A stretch of DNA of 64,000 nt from Leptotrichia massiliensis (GTDB lineage: Bacteria > Fusobacteriota > Fusobacteriia > Fusobacteriales > Leptotrichiaceae), in contig NZ_FNVZ01000004.1 of NCBI RefSeq assembly GCF_900104625.1, forward strand, positions 518,501 to 582,500. The letters run 5' to 3'. A program made the translations under genes and the position numbers. Numbering within the stretch: the stretch's first letter is position 1; each line of letters opens with the position of its first letter. The notes beneath the pieces are model-generated. The model was not told the origin of the DNA. It worked only from the letters and a program-made list of their open reading frames with translations, and searched no databases. Below are positions 1 to 8,244 of this stretch, in pieces.

Positions 1-1
1 G

Positions 2-1309
2 GAAAATCAAATAGCGACTTTTGATGTATTTTTACGTACAGAAAAGGAAAATGATTATGCGATTATATATGGGATAGCGGATGTGCTGGAATTGATAGAT
101 GCTCTTTCTAATACTTCTTATGAGAAAAAGAAAAAATATTTGTCAAAAATTTTGGATAATTTAGATTTGATTGAATATATTGCCAATATGAAATTTACAG
201 GCTCAATAAAGGGATTAAGAGATGGAGAAATCGTTTTTTCAAATGAACCAGTTCTTACAATTACAGCCCCACTTATACAAGGAAAAATTCTTGAAACTCC
301 TATTTTAAATATTTTGCATTATCAGACACTTGCAGCAACTGTCACTTCTAAAATTGTGCAGGCAGCAAAGGATAAGGATGTCTTATTTTTTGGAAGCAGG
401 AGAACAGCAGGCTTTGAAGCAGTAATGTCAATAACGAAAGCGGCTTATTTAGGTGGGTGTGTAGCTCATTCTAATTTAATGGGGGAATATCTTTATGATT
501 TGAAAAGTGTAGGAACTATGACACATGGGTTTATTCAAAGTTTTGGTATGGAAAAAGATGCTGAATATAAGGCGTTTGATATGTTTATAAAGACTTATAG
601 AGATAAAAAACAGGCTTTAATAATGCTAATAGATACTTATGATACGCTTAATAGCGGTATAGATAGTGCAGTTAAAGCATTTAAGGAAAATAAAATAAAT
701 GATGAGTATGAAGGAAGTTATGGGATTAGGATAGATTCAGGCAATTTGGAAGATTTGTCCCAAAAATGCAGGAAAGTACTGGATAAAAATGGGTTTTATA
801 AGGCAAAAATCATATTAACCAGCGGACTTGATGAGGAAAAAATAGAAACATTAATAAAAAATAAGGCAAAAGTCGATACATTTGGAGTAGGAGATGCCAT
901 AGCATTACCCAAAAAGGAAATAAGTACCGTTTATAAAATGGCTAAAATAAATGAAAACGCTGTAATGAAAATTTCTGATGAAAGTAGCAAAACATCATTA
1001 CCAGAAAATAAGGATTTATATAGGGTTTATGAAAATAATGATTTTTACGATGTTGTAGCACTAGAAGACGAAAAGCTTGAAAATACAGGTAATATTAAAA
1101 AATTAACAATTGATTATATTTCAGAGGGTGAAAAAATTGCAGAAAATTATGAATTGCTGGACTTGAAAAAGGCAAAAGAGTATTATGACAGTAATTTGAT
1201 GCTTGTGAGAAAAGTATACGGAGAGAAGTTAAAATCTGGGAGAGTGAAATTATCAGAAAAATTGGAAGATTTGAAAAATGAACTTTTGAAAGCAAGAAAA
1301 AATATCTAA
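2..1309 (+). CDS. pncB: Nicotinate phosphoribosyltransferase, 5' end outside window
   Basis: Makes nicotinate mononucleotide from nicotinate and PRPP in the Preiss-Handler route of NAD salvage. The reading frame is open from base 2 (ENQIATFDVFLRT...), which is the usual N-terminal part of the family, so the true start lies upstream and the first internal start at 83 is not the gene start. Visible family motifs are FGSRRT, the THGF stretch that carries the phosphorylated histidine, RIDSGN and FGVGD. A MITE-like repeat begins within 10 bases of the stop codon. The identification is firm; only the extreme N-terminus is missing. Confidence 0.93.
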   Translation, partial: ENQIATFDVFLRTEKENDYAIIYGIADVLELIDALSNTSYEKKKKYLSKILDNLDLIEYIANMKFTGSIKGLRDGEIVFSNEPVLTITAPLIQGKILETPILNILHYQTLAATVTSKIVQAAKDKDVLFFGSRRTAGFEAVMSITKAAYLGGCVAHSNLMGEYLYDLKSVGTMTHGFIQSFGMEKDAEYKAFDMFIKTYRDKKQALIMLIDTYDTLNSGIDSAVKAFKENKINDEYEGSYGIRIDSGNLEDLSQKCRKVLDKNGFYKAKIILTSGLDEEKIETLIKNKAKVDTFGVGDAIALPKKEISTVYKMAKINENAVMKISDESSKTSLPENKDLYRVYENNDFYDVVALEDEKLENTGNIKKLTIDYISEGEKIAENYELLDLKKAKEYYDSNLMLVRKVYGEKLKSGRVKLSEKLEDLKNELLKARKNI

Positions 1310-1316
1310 AATTAAG

Positions 1317-1424
1317 TCTATAGTAAAACCGTTTTAAAACAGAACTCAAAAACTATGATTATTTACTCAAACCTTGAGTTTATATAATTTTTAATAGTTT
1401 AATTTTAAACGGGTTCGAGTATAA
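1317..1424 (+). repeat. MITE-like element, family B, copy 1
   Basis: An element of about 108 bp with imperfect inverted ends (TATAGTAAAACCGTTTTAAAA left; the right end reads TATACTCGAACCCGTTTAAA on the other strand). A closely matching copy lies on the minus strand at 13713-13820 and a more diverged one at 56904-56998. All three lie between genes. No coding capacity. Confidence 0.6.
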
Positions 1425-1458
1425 AATAGAATTTATTTGAATTTCTTAAATTTTTATA

Positions 1459-1487
1459 TTCAAATAATATAAAAAAACTGTTATAAT
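1459..1487 (+). promoter_or_regulatory. Predicted sigma-70 promoter of the 1522 gene
   Basis: TTCAAA (1459-1464), 17 bases, TATAAT (1482-1487), followed 35 bases later by the start codon with an AGAAGGAG ribosome binding site. Confidence 0.55.
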
Positions 1488-1521
1488 TAATTTAAATTAT
1501 AGTTAGAAGAAGGAGAAAATA

Positions 1522-1911
1522 ATGAAAAAACTAGTTATTATGGTTATGTTGTTATTAAACATTTTTGTATTTGGAGAAAAGTTCCATAGTGATGGGAATA
1601 CAAATTTAGAAAAGTTGAAAGGTACTTGGGATAGTAGATTTTGGGAAATTGTTAAAAAGAAAAATGAATGGTATGTAGAAGATCTAGATCCAGCGATGGA
1701 TATAGATGTTCCATTATTACAAATTAAGCCTTACAAAAATGGTGCTTTGGTTATCGACTATACAAATCTTGGTTCTGATTATGTAGGAGGTCTTGTGTAT
1801 TTTGGATGGGATACAAAATATAAAACTTTAGTAATTTTAGATGAAAACTTAAATATTGAAAGTAAAGAAGAGAGATATGTGGCTTGTTTACATAATGGAA
1901 CTTGTAATTAG
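1522..1911 (+). CDS. Small secreted protein of unknown function
   Basis: A 129-residue protein that starts with a clear signal peptide (MKKLVIMVMLLLNIFVFGE), so it is probably exported. The mature part is rich in aromatic residues, with a TWDSRFWEIV stretch near residue 33 and two cysteines at the very C-terminus (ACLHNGTCN). I recognise no domain. The start has a good AAGGAG site eight bases upstream. It is a single-gene unit with its own promoter and a GC-rich hairpin after it. The layout resembles the other short secreted proteins scattered through this window. Confidence 0.7.
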   Translation: MKKLVIMVMLLLNIFVFGEKFHSDGNTNLEKLKGTWDSRFWEIVKKKNEWYVEDLDPAMDIDVPLLQIKPYKNGALVIDYTNLGSDYVGGLVYFGWDTKYKTLVILDENLNIESKEERYVACLHNGTCN

Positions 1912-1980
1912 TATAGTATCTAATACTATTTATTTTAAATAGAAGATTTATTATAAAATTCAAATTAAAAATTTTTAGCA

Positions 1981-1998
1981 AAGGGGGTAAGCCCCCTT
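1981..1998 (+). terminator. GC-rich hairpin, probable terminator
   Basis: AAGGGGG, 4-base loop, CCCCCTT, followed by TGTTATT. It lies between the convergent genes ending at 1911 and 2032 and resembles the CAAGGGG...CCCCTTG palindromes elsewhere in the window. Confidence 0.5.
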
Positions 1999-2031
1999 GT
2001 TATTAAGAAGATTTTATTTTATTAAATATCA

Positions 2032-2532
2032 TCAAAGTGGTTTAAGCATATCATAAAAATTTTCCAAAATCAGTAAAATTTCTTCCCCATAATCCCTGAT
2101 TTTCCGTTTTCCCATTCCCTTTAACTGCGAAAGTTCTTCCATATTTTTAGGATTAGTTTTTGCAATATTTGCCAAAAGCTGGTTTGAAGCAATAATATAG
2201 GGTGGATAGCCCAAAAGTTGTGCTTCTCCTGCCCGCCATTCCTTTAATATCTTGTACAGCTCCATTTCATCTTCTGTTAAATACTCCATATAATTTAGGT
2301 TAGCATCTTTAAATTCTTTTATATCTTGTGAAAAATTATCTTTTCCAGAATTTTTATTAAATTTATCTGCTTTTTCATATTCAACAAAAGCCGTCCAGTA
2401 ATATTTCCCCTCAATTTTCACCAATTCAGCTTGATATTTCACGATTTGAACATCTTTTAACACTTTTTCCAGCTTTTCCTGCTCAAATTCCTCCATTTTA
2501 TCATCAAATGGCAATGTTACTATTTTTAACAC
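2032..2532 (-). CDS. HRDC-domain protein
   Basis: A 166-residue protein whose C-terminal half (about residues 85-160) looks like an HRDC domain, the helical nucleic-acid-binding module of RecQ helicases and RNase D: a leading LKEWRAGEAQLLGYPPYIIASNQLL segment-type pattern and the NPKNMEELSQLKGMGKRKI turn are typical. The N-terminal half is charged and not recognised. The start is GTG, because no ATG fits before the domain; a G-rich sequence lies just upstream. It may help DNA or RNA processing, but it has no helicase or nuclease domain of its own. It is downstream of a lipoprotein gene and pheT on the same strand. Confidence 0.7.
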   Translation of the reverse strand: MLKIVTLPFDDKMEEFEQEKLEKVLKDVQIVKYQAELVKIEGKYYWTAFVEYEKADKFNKNSGKDNFSQDIKEFKDANLNYMEYLTEDEMELYKILKEWRAGEAQLLGYPPYIIASNQLLANIAKTNPKNMEELSQLKGMGKRKIRDYGEEILLILENFYDMLKPL

Positions 2533-2569
2533 CTCAATTTCCCCCCTATTTACTTAAACTTTATAAGTT

Positions 2570-3037
2570 TTATTTGTTCAAATATTTTACAAATTCTTTT
2601 TCGCTGCTCCCAATTTCTTTAGTATTTTTATTCACTTCAGCCTTCAAGTAATTATCAATTTCATCTCTAGTAAATTCGGCTATAATTTTATTATTTGAAA
2701 TATCTTCATATTTCACAAATGATAAATTTTCAATTAAAGCAAATAACACAGCCGAATTTTTAAGAAACTCATTTTTTTCAGGAATTTTTCCAGAATTTAT
2801 ATTTAATTTGACAAGTACTCCATAAGGCTCTTTTTCCGACAAAATTTGTACAGAATTATAACTTGTTTCCTTGGGATATTTTAAATTTGATAAAATATTC
2901 ATTACTTTAGAATTGTCACCCACATATTTTGTTTTAGATTTATAAATATCTTTTTCTGAATTTTGTGATTTACCACATGCTGTAAAAATAACGCATAATA
3001 TTAATAAAACTGTTATTTCAAACTTTTTATTTTTCAT
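2570..3037 (-). CDS. DUF4825-like lipoprotein
   Basis: The start was placed at the ATG at 3037 rather than the ATG seven codons upstream. It has a GAGGTG site at the right spacing, and the protein then begins with a lipoprotein signal (MKNKKFEITVLLILCVIF, lipobox TAC-G). The mature part contains KTKYVGDNSKVMNILSNL, which is characteristic of DUF4825 domains found in small extracytoplasmic proteins of Firmicutes. Its function is unknown. It begins 25 bases after pheT and is probably co-transcribed with it. Confidence 0.65.
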   Translation of the reverse strand: MKNKKFEITVLLILCVIFTACGKSQNSEKDIYKSKTKYVGDNSKVMNILSNLKYPKETSYNSVQILSEKEPYGVLVKLNINSGKIPEKNEFLKNSAVLFALIENLSFVKYEDISNNKIIAEFTRDEIDNYLKAEVNKNTKEIGSSEKEFVKYLNK

Positions 3038-3062
3038 AGCAATCACCTCTAAATTCAATTTT

Positions 3063-5459
3063 CTATTGTCTTAAAACCGCACCATAATCCTTCTCAACCT
3101 TAGCTACAATTTTATTGGAAATGTCTACAATTTCTTTTTCTTCCAGTGTTTTGCTCTTATCTCTTAGAACTACGCTGATTGCCACACTCTTCATTCCTGG
3201 CAGTACTCCTACACCTTGATAAATATCAAATAGTTCCACTTTTTCTATTTTCTTGTCAACTTTCTGGATTGTTTTTAATACATCTCCAACTAGGATTTCT
3301 TCCTTCATAACGAATGCAAAATCTCTTGGCACAGCTGGATATTTTACAATTCCTTGATAATTTACCTTTTTACCGATATATTTCTGAATCAAGTCAATGT
3401 TAAATTCTCCAACTAGAACTGATGTTTTCCCTAAGTCAAAGTTTTCCAGCACATCTGGATGAATTTCTCCAAAACTTCCAATTAATTCACGTCCCACAAA
3501 TACATCAACTGAACGTCCAGAATGGAACTGGCTTTGTTCTGAACGTTTTATCATATAGTTATTGAATTTAAGCTGTGTAAAGATTTCTTCTACAATTCCC
3601 TTCAAATCGTAAAAATCGTAAGGAACAGGTTTTGGATTCCACAATGTCTTGTCGTTTTCTCCAGCTAGAATTATTCCCAATTTCACTTCTTCTTTTGCCA
3701 ATTCTTCAGCTTTTTCAAAAGTTCTGCTCACTTCAAAGAATCTGATATTTGAAACATTTCTGTTAATGTTGTCCTTTGCGTTTTTGATAAGGCTGTAAAG
3801 CAATGTTGGACGCAGTGTTACAAAGTCTTCTGTTATTGGTTTTAGCACGTCAATCAGTTTTTCCTGTGCAACTGTATATTTTATTTTTTCCATTGCATCT
3901 TTTGGCACAAAGCTGTAGTTGATAACTTCCTTAAGTCCTGCATTTGCTGCAATAAGTTTTACTTGCGTAGAAAGTTTTGTTGTGTCAATAACTGGCTGTT
4001 CGCTAATATCCAGTTTTGGTAAAATGTTTTCGATATTGTCAAAACCATACATTCTTATAATTTCTTCAAAGTAGTCCTGCTCATTTTCCAAATCGTCACG
4101 GTAACTTGGTGCAGTTAATGTCAAAGTTTCCCCATTATCCACAACTTCGATTTCAAGTCTAGTCAAAATTCCAATAACAGTTTCACGAGGAATTACTTTC
4201 CCAACGAAACGGTTCAGTCTTTCAAAATTAAGTTCAGCAGATTTTTTCTCATAAGGGACAGGATAATTGTCAACAGTTCCAGCCAAAATTTCTCCACCTG
4301 CTACTTCCTGAATCAAATTCGCAAGTCTATTTATCACATTAATCGCATTTTCCTCGTCCACTCTTCTTTCAAATCTATATGAAGAATCGCTTGATAAAGT
4401 CAATCTTCTTGACGTTTTTCTCACATTTTGCGAGTTAAAGTTTGCCACTTCCAGAAGGATATTTTTTGTATTTTCAGTAATTTGTGAATTTTCTCCGCCC
4501 ATTACACCACCAAGTGCTACGGCTTTCACTCCATCCGAAATTACAATATCATCACTATTTAACTCTCTTTCCTGTTCATCAAGCGTAACCAGTTTTTCAT
4601 TTTCAAGCCCTGCTCTCACAACAATCTTTCCACCTTCAATTTTATCAAGGTCAAAAGCATGATTAGGCTGATTAAGTTCCATCATAACAAAATTTGAAGC
4701 ATCTACAATATTGTTAATACTTCTGATTCCAATAGATTCCACTCTTTCCTTAAGCCATTTTGGACTGTCCTTAACCGTTACATTTTTAATAATTCTAGCC
4801 ACATATCTTTTTGCCAAATTGCTGTCTGAAATTTCAACCGAAATATTGTCAGCCGTTTTTTCGCTACTTTCAGTATTTATCACAAAACTAGGATATTTAA
4901 CTTCCTTCCCGTAATAAGCCCCCAGTTCTCTTGCAATCCCAATATGTGATAGACAATCAGGACGATTTGGCGTAATTTCCAGCTCAAACACAGTATCATT
5001 AATTCCCAAATATTCCTTCATTGGTATTCCGGCAGGTGTATCTTGAGGTAAAATCATAATCCCGTCAGAATCCTTACCAATATTCAGTTCTTCTTCTGAA
5101 CAAAGCATTCCATTTGATTCCACACCTCTTATCTTCCCTTTTTTAATAACAAAGTCTTCAGCTAGTTTTGCTCCAACTTGTGCTAAAACAACCTTATCCC
5201 CAGCCTTATGATTAGATGCACCACATACAACCTGCAAAATTTCTTTCCCATTATCCACTTTACAAATCGTCAAATGATCCGAATCAGGATGCATCTCCTT
5301 TTCAACAATATGTGCCGTTACAACATTTTCCAAGTTTTCCCCCAGCACTTCAATTTTTTCCACTTCCTGCCCAATCATAGTAAGGGCATTCTCCATTTCA
5401 TTTATTTCTATTCCATCTAAATCTATATACTGCTTTAACCAGTTTAACGAAATCAGCAT
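3063..5459 (-). CDS. pheT: Phenylalanine-tRNA ligase beta subunit
   Basis: At 798 residues it is full length for the bacterial beta subunit, which pairs with PheS as an alpha2-beta2 enzyme charging tRNA-Phe. Domain order visible: N-terminal tRNA-binding OB fold (residues about 40-150), B3/B4 editing region (GIARELGAYYGKE onward), B5 DNA-binding-like domain, catalytic-like core, and the C-terminal ferredoxin-like anticodon-binding domain (KYPAVPRDFAFV...GMKSVAISVVLR). The start has AAGGAG upstream. Unusually, pheS is not adjacent but about 2.8 kb upstream on the same strand, with three other genes and a 500-base repeat region between. Confidence 0.95.
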   Translation of the reverse strand: MLISLNWLKQYIDLDGIEINEMENALTMIGQEVEKIEVLGENLENVVTAHIVEKEMHPDSDHLTICKVDNGKEILQVVCGASNHKAGDKVVLAQVGAKLAEDFVIKKGKIRGVESNGMLCSEEELNIGKDSDGIMILPQDTPAGIPMKEYLGINDTVFELEITPNRPDCLSHIGIARELGAYYGKEVKYPSFVINTESSEKTADNISVEISDSNLAKRYVARIIKNVTVKDSPKWLKERVESIGIRSINNIVDASNFVMMELNQPNHAFDLDKIEGGKIVVRAGLENEKLVTLDEQERELNSDDIVISDGVKAVALGGVMGGENSQITENTKNILLEVANFNSQNVRKTSRRLTLSSDSSYRFERRVDEENAINVINRLANLIQEVAGGEILAGTVDNYPVPYEKKSAELNFERLNRFVGKVIPRETVIGILTRLEIEVVDNGETLTLTAPSYRDDLENEQDYFEEIIRMYGFDNIENILPKLDISEQPVIDTTKLSTQVKLIAANAGLKEVINYSFVPKDAMEKIKYTVAQEKLIDVLKPITEDFVTLRPTLLYSLIKNAKDNINRNVSNIRFFEVSRTFEKAEELAKEEVKLGIILAGENDKTLWNPKPVPYDFYDLKGIVEEIFTQLKFNNYMIKRSEQSQFHSGRSVDVFVGRELIGSFGEIHPDVLENFDLGKTSVLVGEFNIDLIQKYIGKKVNYQGIVKYPAVPRDFAFVMKEEILVGDVLKTIQKVDKKIEKVELFDIYQGVGVLPGMKSVAISVVLRDKSKTLEEKEIVDISNKIVAKVEKDYGAVLRQ

Positions 5460-5577
5460 TCTTTTTTTCTCCTTATTTAAAATTTTTTAGTTGTAATTAT
5501 GTTTTTTCAATTTTTATTTTAGATTAATTTTATTAATAATTGTTTTCTATTATTTATTTATATTAGTTTTTTTAACG

Positions 5578-5665
5578 CAGAGGTATCAGACGCCATACCT
5601 CTGCACTCCCGCTTGACGCAAAACTTTCTTTTAGAAAAAAATAGAACTCGCTTTTGAATTTATAC
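5578..5665 (-). repeat. Two-hairpin intergenic element, copy 1 (inverted, partial)
   Basis: Read on the minus strand: an AGCGAGTT loop motif, a linker TTGACGC..GGGAGT, then a perfect 10-bp stem GCAGAGGTAT/ATACCTCTGC (5578-5605) closing a TGGCGTCTG-type loop. The loop matches the copy at 5881-5910 (TGGCGATTGA) although both stem arms differ, a sign of compensatory change. It faces the next copy head to head within the pheT upstream gap. Confidence 0.55.
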
Positions 5666-5799
5666 TATTCTGATATGAATAACTTTGTATAATTTAAAAT
5701 TTATTCCAAAAGCTCAAACAGCTATTTTTTTCTAACGAAATTTTGCTTGTTATATGTTGTTATCAAATAAATTTTTCTAATTAGATTAAAATGTCGTGA

Positions 5800-5910
5800 T
5801 TTTTTGGAAATAAAATTGATTGTTTGAGCAATAGCGAGTTTCAATTTTGTTTTCAAAAAATTCTTAGACGAGCCAGGGATGCAAGGGAAATGGCGATTGA
5901 TTTCCCTTGC
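5800..5910 (+). repeat. Two-hairpin intergenic element, copy 2
   Basis: Stem 1 pairs 5800-5819 with 5841-5860 over 20 bp; its only two deviations are G-U type. Its loop holds GAGCAATAGCGAG. The linker reads CTTAGACGAGCCAGGG. Stem 2 (GCAAGGGAAA/TTTCCCTTGC, 5881-5910) is perfect with loop TGGCGATTGA. The AT-rich 3' flank with TATTAATCAATAT is shared with the copies at 27.7 and 35.6 kb. It lies between a membrane-protein gene and pheT, in 518 bases without a credible gene. Confidence 0.65.
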
Positions 5911-5977
5911 GTTTAAAAAAAGAAAAAACATAGAATTTATAAAAAGATATATATTAATCAATATTCATACTATAAAA

Positions 5978-6826
5978 TTAAATAAAAATATTTTTTATTA
6001 TTTTTATAAATAATTCAGGTTTTTCTATATACTTCATATTTTTTGAAAAAACTACTTCTCCAGTTTTCTTCACAATTTGTATATTTTTATTATTCTTATT
6101 TTCTAAAACCGTAATTTTTCCAATTTCCTTCCAAAAATAATTTTCTAAAAGTTTTCCATTTTGATTTTCCACTCTAATTCCATCTTTATTTAAAAAAATA
6201 TGTTTATATATTTTGACTTTTTCCAAGTTTTTATCCATATTTAAACTAAAAATTTTGTCTTTCATTAAATTATTTTCTTCAATAATTCCGAATTTAAAGT
6301 TAAAATTATCCTTATTTTTAGTATCTTCATTAAATTCATTCTTTAAAACAAATTCAACATAATTTTTTACAAATAATTTTGAAGCCAATTTGTTTAATTT
6401 CAAATTTATTATAATTTTTTCTAAATGATTTTTTATTAAATTTTCTTTATTTTCCACTTCAATAACAAGAAATTCAACATTATCAGAACCATTTTTTAAA
6501 TTTAAATAAAAATAATTTTTCACATCTTCAAAAAATATTTTTTCCTTTTTCAAGACATTTTCAAAGCCAGTTTCATAAAAAATATATTTCCCAACCGAAC
6601 TCTCTTCCATTTTCAGCCATAAAAACTGAATTGGTGCAAGTGATATAATAAATATTCCAATCCAGAATAAAAAATCAAAATAACTTTTTCCCCAGTTTAC
6701 AAGCGACGAAATTACAAGGAAAAATCCCAAAATAATACAAATTGCCATAATAAATGTACTTTTTATAATTAGAACTTGTGAAATTCCAGCTTTTCCAACT
6801 GTTTTGCCTAATATTTTTTCCTTCAT
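5978..6826 (-). CDS. Two-TM membrane protein of unknown function
   Basis: A 282-residue protein with two hydrophobic segments near the N-terminus (about residues 22-45 and 53-72, the second ending APIQFLWL) followed by a long charged, Asn/Lys-rich soluble domain of about 210 residues. The arrangement resembles bacterial PH-like membrane proteins, but I cannot confirm a family. It is the last gene of the pheS-GNAT-YwqG unit, 26 bases after the preceding gene, with AGGATAA upstream of the start. Confidence 0.6.
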   Translation of the reverse strand: MKEKILGKTVGKAGISQVLIIKSTFIMAICIILGFFLVISSLVNWGKSYFDFLFWIGIFIISLAPIQFLWLKMEESSVGKYIFYETGFENVLKKEKIFFEDVKNYFYLNLKNGSDNVEFLVIEVENKENLIKNHLEKIIINLKLNKLASKLFVKNYVEFVLKNEFNEDTKNKDNFNFKFGIIEENNLMKDKIFSLNMDKNLEKVKIYKHIFLNKDGIRVENQNGKLLENYFWKEIGKITVLENKNNKNIQIVKKTGEVVFSKNMKYIEKPELFIKIIKNIFI

Positions 6827-6852
6827 CTTCTCAAATTATCCTATTTTTGTTT

Positions 6853-7716
6853 TTAACTGCAATCCCAGTTATAAAGAATTTCTGAAAAATCTTTCTTTTT
6901 CAAATTTTCACGATTTATAAAAAAGTTTATTACGCCAGCATCTCCGATACAAACTTTCCAATTTCGAGTATTTTCATCAAATTCGCTATTAAGTTGAAAT
7001 AATACTGTATCAAATTTTTTATACTCTTCGTTATATTCTCTAGGATCATCTTGAGTAAAAAAGGCAAATCCATCGCATTGTGAATAATAATTTTCTGAAT
7101 ATTGCATAAAGTTCAATAATTTTCTATAAAGCCAGTCTTCTTGTGTTTGTTTTAATCCTTTTTCCTTGCAGATTTTTGTGAATATATGATAAAACATATC
7201 TTCAAATCTTTCTTTTTCACTTGTCAATTCAAAGTTCATTTTATAACTTTCGTTATTGTTTGTAATGTAGCTTTCTTCAAAATGATAGGGATTATAAATA
7301 CTTTTTAACTCATTTTCATCATAAAACTCTTCGATTTTTTTATGATAAATCACACGAAAACTATCTTGAACAGTCTGATTATCAAAATCAAGCCCTAACA
7401 ATCCATCCTCATCATTTAGAACGAAAAATTGTAAAATCCCTTTTTCTGGAAAATCTGCAAGTCCTTGTAAATCGTCACAGTTAATCTGTGCAATCATCAT
7501 CATTTTATCGCCATTAGCTGTTTGGGGAATTTCTGCTCCTTTAGGGACATAAGGCAATCCCATAACTTTGCTATCTGTTATTTTTAGTTCATTTTCCGTC
7601 AATATAATTTTTGCAAAAGCCTTTGTTTGTGCAGTTTTTTCATATTCAGCCCAAATTTCATCATAAACTTTTTTTGCAAATTCATCATCAATTTTTATTT
7701 CTAATTCATTTTCCAT
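6853..7716 (-). CDS. YwqG-family protein (DUF1963)
   Basis: A 287-residue protein with the hallmarks of the DUF1963/YwqG family: the SKVMGLPYVPKGAEIP segment near residue 50, MMMIAQINCDDL, GILQFFVL and a C-terminal GDAGVINFFI block. Members are soluble and uncharacterised, often found singly or as relatives in cell-contact and toxin-immunity neighbourhoods, but nothing here shows such a role. It has a GGAAGG ribosome binding site and sits 30 bases downstream of an acetyltransferase gene in the pheS unit. Confidence 0.8.
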   Translation of the reverse strand: MENELEIKIDDEFAKKVYDEIWAEYEKTAQTKAFAKIILTENELKITDSKVMGLPYVPKGAEIPQTANGDKMMMIAQINCDDLQGLADFPEKGILQFFVLNDEDGLLGLDFDNQTVQDSFRVIYHKKIEEFYDENELKSIYNPYHFEESYITNNNESYKMNFELTSEKERFEDMFYHIFTKICKEKGLKQTQEDWLYRKLLNFMQYSENYYSQCDGFAFFTQDDPREYNEEYKKFDTVLFQLNSEFDENTRNWKVCIGDAGVINFFINRENLKKKDFSEILYNWDCS

Positions 7717-7746
7717 TTTTAACCTTCCAATTAAATTAGTAATTTA

Positions 7747-8214
7747 TTATCTAAATTTTTCCATTCTTACAATTCCTTCATCATCTGCTTTGTTTACTCC
7801 ATTTTTGTAGCTATATCCCATTTTCTTATAAAATGGGACAGCCGTAATGGACGCAGGTACCTTGATTCTTTTAGCTCTTAAAAAATATTCATCTTTTTCC
7901 AATGTTTCAATAATTTTTCGTCCTATTCCCTTTCCCTGATATTCAGGCAAGATAAAAATAGTAAATAAAGAACTTTCATCAAATTTATCCCAATATGGTG
8001 CAATTGCTCCACACCCAATAATATTGTCCTTTTCTTCGGCAACATAAAAATGTGTCCACGAGGCTCTTTTAAGAACATTTTCGGGGTGGAAATTATTTAC
8101 ATAATTTTCTATTGAATCAGCAGAATAATCTTTTATATTTGTTTTTCGCAATGTTTCCACAATTAATTCAGATACTTTTTTAGCGTCTTTTTCTTCAAAT
8201 CTGCGTATTTTCAT
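7747..8214 (-). CDS. GNAT-family N-acetyltransferase
   Basis: A 155-residue single-domain GNAT acetyltransferase. The acetyl-CoA binding signature is visible as LPEYQGKGIGRKIIETLE (about residues 97-114), preceded by the beta-4 strand SLFTIFI, and the C-terminal FYKKMGYSYKNG motif fits too. The substrate cannot be read from the sequence. The start is well supported by CAGGAG. It is 30 bases after pheS and is probably transcribed with it. Confidence 0.85.
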   Translation of the reverse strand: MKIRRFEEKDAKKVSELIVETLRKTNIKDYSADSIENYVNNFHPENVLKRASWTHFYVAEEKDNIIGCGAIAPYWDKFDESSLFTIFILPEYQGKGIGRKIIETLEKDEYFLRAKRIKVPASITAVPFYKKMGYSYKNGVNKADDEGIVRMEKFR

Positions 8215-8244
8215 ATTTTTCTCCTGAATTACACTAATTAGATC

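Noticed and set aside
1095..1349. 84-residue minus-strand frame over the end of pncB
   Set aside because: It is a shadow of a well-supported coding gene and extends into a repeat; no ribosome binding site.
5722..5961. 79-residue minus-strand frame between pheT and its upstream gene
   Set aside because: It runs through the two-hairpin repeat and its arms, has no ribosome site, and is basic and low-complexity.
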